Below, one piece after another: positions 8,668-15,477 of a stretch of DNA of 46,203 nt. A model generated the notes under the pieces. That model saw nothing but the letters and a program-made list of their open reading frames with translations. It made no database searches and was not told the origin of the DNA. The position numbers were made by a program, and so were the translations under genes. This stretch comes from J014 sp964486055. GTDB lineage: Bacteria > Acidobacteriota > Blastocatellia > Pyrinomonadales > Pyrinomonadaceae. The DNA lies in contig CAZALE010000011.1 of the NCBI GenBank assembly GCA_964486055.1, positions 1-46,203 of the forward strand, written 5' to 3'. Positions within the stretch are counted from its first letter, which is position 1. The number at the start of each line of letters is the position of its first letter.

Positions 8668-9279
8668 TTATCTTGTCTCGATTCTTATTGACTTGATTCT
8701 TACTGGTTCTAGTGGTCTTTCTCCATCTCGCGGTACAGCTGCTATTATACGGACATTATTCATGCCCTCTATAACTTTTCCAAAGACGGTGTATTTTTCA
8801 TCAAAAGAAGGTTCACGCTTTAAAGTTATGAAAAATTGGGAATTTGCAGAGTTTGGATCTTGACTGCGGGCCGCGCCGACGATTCCTGTATCGAAAGGTA
8901 TGTCAGAGAATTCGGCTGGAACATTAGGTTTATTTGACTTACCGGTGCCATCATTAGAAGGATCACTATCTTTTGATAAGGGGTCACCGCCTTGAATCAC
9001 ATACGGATTCACCCGGTGAAATGTTGTACCATCGTAGAATCCCTCTCTGGCTAGTTCCTTAAAGCGTTCAACCATTTTTGGTGCGATATTAGGATAAAGC
9101 TCTATGACTATGCGACCGTAAGCTGCCTCATTTTCCATTTGAATTACTGCTACTTCTTTATCTGGTATGGGCTTGACGCCGCGTTTTATATTAGCCTTTC
9201 CAGTAACTGATGGGTCAGTTTTATTGCACGCTATGAAAAACAGGCAGATTGATAAGAGTAGTATGATATGACGTCTCAT
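8668..9279 (-). CDS. Cyclophilin-type peptidyl-prolyl isomerase, lipoprotein
   Basis: 203 residues. The N-terminus is a lipoprotein signal, MRRHIILLLSICLFFIAC, with the acylated Cys at 18. The cyclophilin core shows GRIVIELYPNIAPKMVERF, the active-site FHRVNPYVIQGGDP and NSANSQFFITL. It catalyses proline cis/trans isomerisation, here anchored to a membrane and facing the periplasm. Last gene of the HAD-cyclophilin-dtd-cyclophilin run, starting 4 bp after the dtd stop. Its cytoplasmic paralogue is two genes upstream, so the operon supplies the same activity to two compartments. Confidence 0.93.
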   Translation of the reverse strand: MRRHIILLLSICLFFIACNKTDPSVTGKANIKRGVKPIPDKEVAVIQMENEAAYGRIVIELYPNIAPKMVERFKELAREGFYDGTTFHRVNPYVIQGGDPLSKDSDPSNDGTGKSNKPNVPAEFSDIPFDTGIVGAARSQDPNSANSQFFITLKREPSFDEKYTVFGKVIEGMNNVRIIAAVPRDGERPLEPVRIKSIRIETR

Positions 9280-9283
9280 AATG

Positions 9284-9733
9284 CTAAAACCTTTTCTCGC
9301 TATCGATCAATATCGTTACTGGCCCTTCATTTATCAGATGAATGCTCATCATCGCCTGAAAGATACCTGTTTGTATATCATCCAAAAATTTAGAAGATTC
9401 TTGCACGAAAAGCTCGTAAAGTTTTTTAGCTTTTTCTGGTGATGCAGCTTCGGTGAAAGATGGTCTTTTTCCTCTGCGTACATCCCCGTACAGTGTAAAT
9501 TGAGATACAACAAGCATCTGCCCGCCTACTTCGAGCAGGGATAAATTCATTTTCCCGTTTTCATCCTCAAAAATCCTTAGATTTAAGATTTTATCGACTA
9601 AGTAGGCTACATCTTTTTCAGTGTCTTTCTGAGAAACCCCCAATAGAACGAGGATCCCTCTACCAATCTTGCCAACTAATTTGCCGTCTACTGTCACTGA
9701 AGCCTCGGAGACTCTTTGAATGACTGCTCGCAT
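9284..9733 (-). CDS. dtd: D-aminoacyl-tRNA deacylase
   Basis: 149 residues, full length for Dtd. MRAVIQRVSEASVTVDG at the N-terminus, the catalytic segment SQFTLYGD (S77-T80) and the cross-subunit Gly-cisPro motif NEGPVTILID near the C-terminus are all present. It hydrolyses D-aminoacyl-tRNA (and Gly-tRNAAla), recycling mischarged tRNA. Start supported by an AAAGGAG just upstream. Lies between two cyclophilin genes with 4-bp and 12-bp gaps, so it is probably co-transcribed. Confidence 0.96.
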   Translation of the reverse strand: MRAVIQRVSEASVTVDGKLVGKIGRGILVLLGVSQKDTEKDVAYLVDKILNLRIFEDENGKMNLSLLEVGGQMLVVSQFTLYGDVRRGKRPSFTEAASPEKAKKLYELFVQESSKFLDDIQTGIFQAMMSIHLINEGPVTILIDSEKRF

Positions 9734-9745
9734 GAACTCCTTTGG

Positions 9746-10240
9746 TTAGCTATTTGCCTCAATTATGTAGACTCTTTTCATTACTATCGGATGAATAGGC
9801 TTGTCATCTTCGTTAGTCTCGACTTCAGCAATTGAGTCCACTACTTCGATTCCCTCTATGACCCTTCCGAATTTCGTGTATTTGGGCGGTAAAGGATAGT
9901 CAGCATGCATTATAAAAAATTGAGATCCATTTGTGTTCGGCCCCGCATTTGCCATGGCGACAGTTCCTCTTTCGTAAACACCTTCATAAAGCGGAGAGGA
10001 AAGATTTATCTCATCTTCAAAAAATCCACCCCATGCGGACTCGCCACCATAACCATTTCCCAATGGATCTCCACCTTGTATCACAAAGTTCTTTATTACT
10101 CTGTGAAAAATAAGCCCATCATAATAGCCTCTCTCGGCTAGCAAACGAAAGTTTTCTACAGTTTTTGGCGATTCTTGTTCAAATAACTCAAATTTTATCG
10201 TACCCTTATTAGTTTCAATGACGGCTATTCTTCCTGACAT
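9746..10240 (-). CDS. Cyclophilin-type peptidyl-prolyl isomerase, cytoplasmic
   Basis: 164 residues with no signal peptide: MSGRIAVIETNKGTIKFELF starts directly with the cyclophilin fold. Catalytic FHRVIKNFVIQGGDP, then NTNGSQFFIM and the C-terminal KFGRVIEGIEVVDSI. A short PpiB-like enzyme. Nine bp downstream of the HAD phosphatase gene and 12 bp before dtd. An AGGA lies just before the ATG. Confidence 0.93.
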   Translation of the reverse strand: MSGRIAVIETNKGTIKFELFEQESPKTVENFRLLAERGYYDGLIFHRVIKNFVIQGGDPLGNGYGGESAWGGFFEDEINLSSPLYEGVYERGTVAMANAGPNTNGSQFFIMHADYPLPPKYTKFGRVIEGIEVVDSIAEVETNEDDKPIHPIVMKRVYIIEANS

Positions 10241-10249
10241 TTTCCTAAA

Positions 10250-11119
10250 TCATCGATTGTTATTTAAGATAAATTTCTCAATTGCTAATGCTACACCGTT
10301 TTCATTATTTGATAAAGTCTTGTGATATCTTTCATCTTCGAGTAACTCAGGAGAAGCGTTTGCCATTACTACTGGAACGCCTGCAAATTCAAGCATTTGT
10401 AAGTCATTCAGATTATCACCTATTGCCATGATTTCTGATTTTTGAAAACCGAAAGCCTTTGCGATTCTCTCTAATCCATGGCCTTTCGAGGCCGATGGTG
10501 GAAGAACATCAATCAAAGTGAAATCTAAATGCGGATAGACTGTAGTCAAGATATTTATTTCAGCGGACACTTCAGACTGTAATATATTTTGAAGTTCTTG
10601 CATCTGAGTGCACGTGCCAGAAAATGAGATATGCACTGTTTCTATTGTATCGATGACTTCATCGAAACTGTTTACACAGTGAATAGCATCCTCAGCCTCC
10701 TCTCCGTGTAGGCGCTTCGCCCAAGCTATGTATTTGATCAATGGAGTGTGTCTTTTTGAGGCTTTTTCATAGTATAAAACTCCTTTTCCATCAGGATCTG
10801 CAGAAAGTAAGGCATCTGCTTTTGAGGAGCGAGCTACTTCTAACACCTCCTCCACCGTGCTTTTGTCTAAGATGGACACATCGAAAGTCTCTAATGTTGA
10901 TGCATACTTTATCAAGGCTCCATTGTGCGATACCACAGGAGCATTCAATTCTAGATCAAGAGCTATCGGTCGAGCGTCCCTAAATCTTCTTCCAGTGCAT
11001 ATTGTTACTAGCACGCCAGCTTGCTCAGCTAACCTTATTGCCTCTCGATTGGCTTTAGAAAGAGCTCCCCTGGAGTCTAACAATGTGCCGTCTAAATCAA
11101 TTCCAAGTAGCTTTATCAT
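10250..11119 (-). CDS. Cof-type HAD superfamily phosphatase
   Basis: 289 residues. HAD motif I IDLDGTLLD (D8, D10), motif II TICTGR, a class IIB cap domain (about 85-200), then motif III Lys in SASKGHGLERIAKAFG and motif IV MAIGDNLNDLQML. Cof/YidA-type enzymes dephosphorylate sugar phosphates or cofactors such as FMN or PLP; the substrate here cannot be told. First gene of a four-gene minus-strand run. No SD; a TAAAAT (11128-11133) sits 8 nt before the ATG. Confidence 0.92.
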   Translation of the reverse strand: MIKLLGIDLDGTLLDSRGALSKANREAIRLAEQAGVLVTICTGRRFRDARPIALDLELNAPVVSHNGALIKYASTLETFDVSILDKSTVEEVLEVARSSKADALLSADPDGKGVLYYEKASKRHTPLIKYIAWAKRLHGEEAEDAIHCVNSFDEVIDTIETVHISFSGTCTQMQELQNILQSEVSAEINILTTVYPHLDFTLIDVLPPSASKGHGLERIAKAFGFQKSEIMAIGDNLNDLQMLEFAGVPVVMANASPELLEDERYHKTLSNNENGVALAIEKFILNNNR

Positions 11120-11127
11120 CTAAGAAA

Positions 11128-11133
11128 ATTTTA
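11128..11133 (-). promoter_or_regulatory. -10-like element just upstream of the HAD phosphatase start
   Basis: Minus-strand TAAAAT followed by 8 nt and the ATG, without an SD. This is consistent with a leaderless mRNA. The -35 match is poor. Confidence 0.35.
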
Positions 11134-11172
11134 TCTGGAAAACTTGTGCCTAGAAAATCCATGCAGACGACT

Positions 11173-11181
11173 TGTGATAAT
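11173..11181 (+). promoter_or_regulatory. Extended -10 element of cinA
   Basis: TGTGATAAT fits the extended -10 form TGnTATAAT with one change. Eight nt separate it from the cinA ATG and no SD is present, so transcription should begin at or next to the start codon. Confidence 0.5.
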
Positions 11182-11189
11182 ATCTTCAT

Positions 11190-12449
11190 ATGACGAGTGC
11201 GGAAATAATTGCTGTAGGCTCTGAGCTTTTAAAGCCGGAAAAAATAGATACGAATAGTCTTTGGTTTACCGAAAAACTCAATGAAATAGGCATTCAAGTC
11301 AAAGTAAAAGTCATAGTGGGCGATGAAATAGAGACCATAAAACAAGTAGTTCAACAAAGTCTGACCAGATCAGAATTGATAATTTTGACTGGCGGTTTAG
11401 GACCTACTCAGGATGATGTAACGAGGGAGGCAGTTGCGAGGGCCATCAATAGAGAATTGATATATAGGCCAGAAATAGCTGAATTAATACGGCAAAAATT
11501 TGCTTTGATGAATCGTCCTATGCTTGAGACTAATAAGAGGCAAGCTTACATTATCGATGGGGCGAGAGTTCTACATAATGAAAATGGAACAGCTGTAGGA
11601 ATGCAATTAGAGCTAGAGGAAGGACGAATGATAGTACTATTGCCTGGGCCACCCAGAGAGAATCAACCAATGTTTGAGAGGCAAGTATTGCCGATTTTAA
11701 GAGCAAAAACTGGCGATGTTGTTTTCAAGCGTAGGATTTTGAGAGTCTCTGGTATGGGAGAATCCGCCGTGGATGAGGCCATCGCTCCTATATACTCAAA
11801 ATACGAATCGATTGAAACAACCATTTTGTTTAATCGAAGTGAGATAGAGATCCACCTCATGGCTCGGGCTAATTCAGAGGAAAAAGCAATCAATCTGTTG
11901 AACGATTTGACTTCTGAAATAGTAAGTAAATTAGGAATAGCCGTTTTTGCAACTAATGGAGAGACAATGGAAGAGGTAGTAGGTGAATTATTGAAATCTA
12001 GAGGCGAGACCGTGGCGGTTGCTGAGAGTTGTACAGGCGGGCTAATAGGTATGAGATTAACAGAAGTACCTGGATCCTCGGCTTATTTTCTTCAGGGTGT
12101 CATAGCGTATTCAAACGAGGCAAAAGTTAAACTCTTGGGTGTGGATGAAAATCTTATCAAAGCTCATGGTGCTGTATCAGCTGAAGTTGCGGAGGCGATG
12201 GCTAGAGGGATTCTTATAAAATCAGGCAGTGATTATGCCATCTCTGTGACTGGAATAGCTGGACCTGGTGGGGCTACTCCTAAGAAACCAGTAGGGCTGG
12301 TGTTCATTGGCTATGCTGATAGAGAGCAAACGAAATCCTTAAAAGTTAATCTGCCTGGTGACAGATATTTAATACGTTGGCGTGCAAGCCAGCTGGCAAT
12401 GGACTATCTTCGTCGAAAGATTTTACAGAAGGAGGATACGAAAATATGA
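11190..12449 (+). CDS. cinA: CinA family protein (NMN deamidase / competence-damage protein)
   Basis: 419 residues. The N-terminal MoaB/MogA-like domain shows AEIIAVGSELL, LTGGLGPTQDDVTREAVA and LLPGPPREN. The C-terminal CinA domain shows VAESCTGGLIG (catalytic Ser280), then QGVIAYSNEAKVKLLGV and SVTGIAGPGGATPKKPVG. The C-terminal domain deamidates nicotinamide mononucleotide in pyridine-nucleotide recycling; the N-terminal domain has ADP-ribose pyrophosphatase activity in some homologues. The stop overlaps the next ATG (ATGA), giving tight translational coupling. No SD at its own start. Confidence 0.96.
   Translation: MTSAEIIAVGSELLKPEKIDTNSLWFTEKLNEIGIQVKVKVIVGDEIETIKQVVQQSLTRSELIILTGGLGPTQDDVTREAVARAINRELIYRPEIAELIRQKFALMNRPMLETNKRQAYIIDGARVLHNENGTAVGMQLELEEGRMIVLLPGPPRENQPMFERQVLPILRAKTGDVVFKRRILRVSGMGESAVDEAIAPIYSKYESIETTILFNRSEIEIHLMARANSEEKAINLLNDLTSEIVSKLGIAVFATNGETMEEVVGELLKSRGETVAVAESCTGGLIGMRLTEVPGSSAYFLQGVIAYSNEAKVKLLGVDENLIKAHGAVSAEVAEAMARGILIKSGSDYAISVTGIAGPGGATPKKPVGLVFIGYADREQTKSLKVNLPGDRYLIRWRASQLAMDYLRRKILQKEDTKI
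12427..12435 (+). promoter_or_regulatory. Strong Shine-Dalgarno that fixes the DUF3298 gene start
   Basis: AGAAGGAGG inside the 3' end of cinA, 10 nt before the ATG at 12446. It decides against the longer open frame beginning at 12377. Confidence 0.8.
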
Positions 12450-13639
12450 AGTACGAGGTTGGCCAAATATTTAAAACAATCGTGCTGTTAACTTGCTTTA
12501 CAATCGTGCTTTTTGCTCATGATCTGCAAGTCGAGGAGCAAATGGCTAGCAAATCTCAAATCGCTAAAAATGTGAAAGCAGCGGAAATTCAGTCTACAGA
12601 GAGTTTGGTTCTTAGTGGGACAATTTTTCAGATAGAAAAACCAAGGTTGTTTATCTACATGACCCTCAGAAGAAACGGATCTGATTTAACAGGTGAGTAT
12701 TTCTACCTGAAAAATCAGAGGCAAGTTCCTCTTAAGCTATCTGGAAAAATTTATAGGGACAACAATTTCATTTTAGTCGAACGGGATCAGACGGGTAAAA
12801 AGACCGGTGAGTTTCGTGGTAAATGGTCGGAAGAAAATGAGCGCATTTCTTTAGAAGGCGAGTGGATCTCTCCAACGGGAGAAAAGAAACTGTACTTTTC
12901 AGCTAAACAACAGATCATGGCCTTTAAATCACAAGCTAGGATAATACCCAAGCAGATATTGATAGAAGATCCCAAAGTGTCTATTTCGATTGATGTTGTA
13001 TATCCCGAGCTATCAGGGGTTGCGAGAGCTGATATTTTTAATCAAAAGATAAGAGAACTCGTCGATGAGAAAATTTCTGACTTTAAGAGAGACGAAGAAG
13101 AGACAGATGAAGAAGACATCCGATTAATGAAGGAAGTTAAGTTTCGGGATTCCTTATGGATTGATTATGACATCGCTTTTGCAGATGAAAATGTCATAAG
13201 TGTTAACTTCATAATTTCTACTTATTCCTATGGCGCTGCTCATCCGAATCATTCGTCCTTTACCTACAACTTTGATTTTAGGAAAAGAGCTCCATTAACA
13301 TTAGATGAGATATTCGCTGAAAATGCAGACTATCTTGGTAGACTGAGTAGACTCTGCGAAGAAAAAGTGAAAAAGGAAAAATTGAAAAGAATGCGTGAAA
13401 TTGACTCAAATTCAAACCCAGATGAAGACAATTTGGATACTGAATGGATTCGTGACGGAACTGCGCCAGATCCAGAGAACTATGATGCTTGGGCTTTGAC
13501 TAAAAAAGGTATTTTAATTATTTTTCCTCCCTATCAAGTTGGATCTTACGCAGAGGGATTTTATGAGATCTTAATCACTTACGACGAGATTAAGGACATA
13601 TTAAGAAAGGATGGTCCCATAAAGGTCTTTCTGCAATGA
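12446..13639 (+). CDS. Secreted DUF3298 (RsiV C-terminal-like) protein
   Basis: 397 residues from the ATG at 12446, which overlaps the cinA stop as ATGA. A longer in-frame start at 12377 lies inside cinA and lacks an SD. The N-terminus is a signal peptide or anchor (QIFKTIVLLTCFTIVLFAH). About residues 50-150 form a beta-rich region (GTIFQIEKPRLFIYMTL). From about 180 there is an RsiV-like DUF4163/DUF3298 module: SIDVVYPELSG, STYSYGAAHPNHSSFTYNF, LTLDEIFAE and the C-terminal IIFPPYQVGSYAEGFYEI. In Bacillus RsiV this module binds lysozyme, but here no sigma factor gene adjoins, so a role in envelope sensing is only a guess. Confidence 0.85.
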   Translation: MKYEVGQIFKTIVLLTCFTIVLFAHDLQVEEQMASKSQIAKNVKAAEIQSTESLVLSGTIFQIEKPRLFIYMTLRRNGSDLTGEYFYLKNQRQVPLKLSGKIYRDNNFILVERDQTGKKTGEFRGKWSEENERISLEGEWISPTGEKKLYFSAKQQIMAFKSQARIIPKQILIEDPKVSISIDVVYPELSGVARADIFNQKIRELVDEKISDFKRDEEETDEEDIRLMKEVKFRDSLWIDYDIAFADENVISVNFIISTYSYGAAHPNHSSFTYNFDFRKRAPLTLDEIFAENADYLGRLSRLCEEKVKKEKLKRMREIDSNSNPDEDNLDTEWIRDGTAPDPENYDAWALTKKGILIIFPPYQVGSYAEGFYEILITYDEIKDILRKDGPIKVFLQ

Positions 13640-13738
13640 GCGATTCTGTAGATTGCCGCGGCTAGCCATAAATAGTACTTAATTTAGTGATTGGCGCTGA
13701 ATTCACTTTTGATCTACGTGTTCATGATCTAAAAGATG

Positions 13739-13770
13739 AATAGGTGCTCTAAAAGCACCTATTTGATTTT
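13739..13770 (+). terminator. Intrinsic terminator after the cinA-DUF3298 operon
   Basis: A perfect 10-bp stem, AATAGGTGCT / AGCACCTATT, with loop CTAAA and then TGATTTTTT. It lies between convergent genes and may also serve the minus strand (tail CATCTTTT). Confidence 0.85.
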
Positions 13771-13807
13771 TTGTGAGTAAGGCAATAATTTAACTGGGTT
13801 TAACTGA

Positions 13808-14314
13808 TCAACCTCCAATTATAACAGTTGGGTCGCCAGAAGTTATTGTATTCGGTGGGCCAATTGCTTCTAAAATAGTGTCACCTTGGCGTGCTGCAGG
13901 TAAAAAGTTTATCAAAACCGTTGCGGAGCCTGTGATTACTACACCCGGCCCATGTGGAGGAACCGGTGTAGGAGTGGCACAATTATGAATATCTGCTCCA
14001 GCAGCGGCAGCGCTGGTTATTGCGCTCGACATCGATGCTAAAGCTGCTGATTTTGTCGCTTGTTCAGCTGCATAAGCAGCTGCTGCACCCGGAGTTCCTG
14101 CAGCTGCAATAGTTGCTGCCTCAGCGGCTTTTATCGCAGTATCTGCAATCGTTTTAGCTGTCTGTAAAGCTGCTACTGCAGCTAATGGAATACCACGCCA
14201 TGCAGGTGCAAATCCTATTAGGACATTCGGACTTCCAGGTCCTGGCGATAAATTCGGCGGAAGTGGATGTGCAGTGATATCAACTAAAGCTCTAGCAGCT
14301 GGTCCCTGTGGCAT
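13808..14314 (-). CDS. PAAR-domain T6SS spike-tip protein with Ala-rich helical insertion
   Basis: 168 residues. The PAAR fold is recognisable in two pieces: ITAHPLPPNLSPGPGSPNVL with a following PAWR near the N-terminus, and ADIHNCATPTPVPPHGPG through SATVLINFLPAARQGD and a final SGDPTVIIGG. H16, H110, C112 and H121 are the likely zinc ligands (three His plus one Cys, as in known PAAR proteins). Between the halves, residues about 43-106 are an almost pure Ala/Thr helical stretch. PAAR proteins cap the VgrG trimer and can carry effectors. Last gene of the vgrG cluster, 42 bp after the lipoprotein gene. Confidence 0.88.
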   Translation of the reverse strand: MPQGPAARALVDITAHPLPPNLSPGPGSPNVLIGFAPAWRGIPLAAVAALQTAKTIADTAIKAAEAATIAAAGTPGAAAAYAAEQATKSAALASMSSAITSAAAAGADIHNCATPTPVPPHGPGVVITGSATVLINFLPAARQGDTILEAIGPPNTITSGDPTVIIGG

Positions 14315-14356
14315 AAATCTTCTTAAATAAGACTAATTCAGCTTGTCCTCAAAGAT

Positions 14357-15067
14357 CTAAAATCTCTCAAACTCGTCTTTACGGTAAATTACTTCGATCT
14401 GAGCCGGAAGCGTCTTACTTTTTAATGTTTTGACTAGTTGCATAAGCTTTGGGTGCCATATCGAAAATGCATTCTTTATTTCCGTCTCTTTGATCTGCAA
14501 ATCTTCTATCTCAAAAATGTAATCGATGCTGAACATACAACTTTCAGCAATCTTCGTTTCTGTCTCAGATAAATCCTCTTTGGGAAAGTAAGGATTATAC
14601 TCTTCGATAGGCATTTGAATAGTCAGTTCTTCTTCAAATTTTTTTCCAGACTCTATTTTCGTTGCGTAAGGCAGATAACGAAATTCTACTGTTCTAATAA
14701 GAGGTAAAGGTGGAATCCTTTTTGAGAAAGAAATAAGTGAGTCGTGTAAGAGAGAAACATATACTTGTCTTTCAGATAAAACCTCCTTTCCTTCTTGATT
14801 GACATCCCACATCACATTAAAAATGTATATGTTTCTTGAAGATTCATTGATCACTTCATATCGAATCTTAAGCAGTTTTCCTTCTTTGATTAAAGAAAAA
14901 TTTAGCAACGGCTCTTTTTCTTTTATCTTTTCCTCATCTGAAATAGTAACATTTTGATTCTCCATTTTTACCTCCTTCACTTTTGGAATTTCCAAATGCA
15001 AATTTCTTTGAAGACAACCAACAAAAAACAAAAATAGAAACAAAAATTTTAAAACTAAACCTCTCAT
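14357..15067 (-). CDS. Lipoprotein of unknown function in the vgrG cluster
   Basis: 236 residues. A hydrophobic signal ends in FFVGC, a lipobox with Cys at about 18. The mature part is rich in Lys and Glu, with beta-strand patterns such as LLKIRYEVINESSRNIYIF and a conserved-looking VNQEGKEVLSERQVYVSL. No known family is recognised. Its position between the VgrG-peptidase and the PAAR gene suggests an accessory or immunity lipoprotein in the periplasm. Against immunity: the predicted peptidase would have to act outside the cytoplasm. No clear SD (CTAAAAG before the ATG). Confidence 0.75.
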   Translation of the reverse strand: MRGLVLKFLFLFLFFVGCLQRNLHLEIPKVKEVKMENQNVTISDEEKIKEKEPLLNFSLIKEGKLLKIRYEVINESSRNIYIFNVMWDVNQEGKEVLSERQVYVSLLHDSLISFSKRIPPLPLIRTVEFRYLPYATKIESGKKFEEELTIQMPIEEYNPYFPKEDLSETETKIAESCMFSIDYIFEIEDLQIKETEIKNAFSIWHPKLMQLVKTLKSKTLPAQIEVIYRKDEFERF

Positions 15068-15227
15068 CTTTTAGCTAGTATAACGCTTCATGGTTAGTAA
15101 TAAAACATAATTCAAGTTCTAACAAAGTCCAAATCATATGCGGTGTTGCTATGTCAATAACTCCTTTCTTGATGAAAGAGCGCAGCTGAATTCTCTTAAC
15201 ATGCAACTTTTGTAGAACGCTTGAACC

Positions 15228-15413
15228 TTATAGATCATAGGGTATAGGTAATTTTTCTAAAGATCTTTTATATTTCAACTCCTCCATTCTAACGGACATT
15301 GATGTTACATTATCTAATGCAATCTTTTTTTGGTTTCTCCATTTTTCATCCATAGTTTTAAGCTTTGTTATTACCTTTATGGCTGCCGTAGGCATTGCAA
15401 CTAGCACCATCAC
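15228..15413 (-). CDS. Small hypothetical protein directly downstream of the VgrG effector
   Basis: 61 residues from a GTG (or 60 from the adjacent ATG). It has a short apolar start (VMVLVAMPTAAIKVI), then a charged helical stretch (KTMDEKWRNQKK) and MEELKYKRSLEKLPIPYDL. No family is recognised. The frame stays open for ten codons upstream of the GTG. A good SD (AGGAG) and an ATG at 15451 lie just upstream in another frame, where a TAA stops translation after three codons (M-S-E). A single-base change near 15443-15447 would join that ATG to this frame, so the gene may be frameshifted or misread. Immunity to the VgrG peptidase is a positional guess. Confidence 0.35.
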   Translation of the reverse strand: MMVLVAMPTAAIKVITKLKTMDEKWRNQKKIALDNVTSMSVRMEELKYKRSLEKLPIPYDL

Positions 15414-15477
15414 ATAATTATCGCTGTCAGCCTCATTTTTTACTCAGACATAATGAAGCAGATCTCCTAACTTTCGT

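Noticed and set aside
12377..12445. N-terminal extension of the DUF3298 protein
   Set aside because: It lies inside cinA; the strong SD at 12427-12435 and the ATGA overlap point to the start at 12446.
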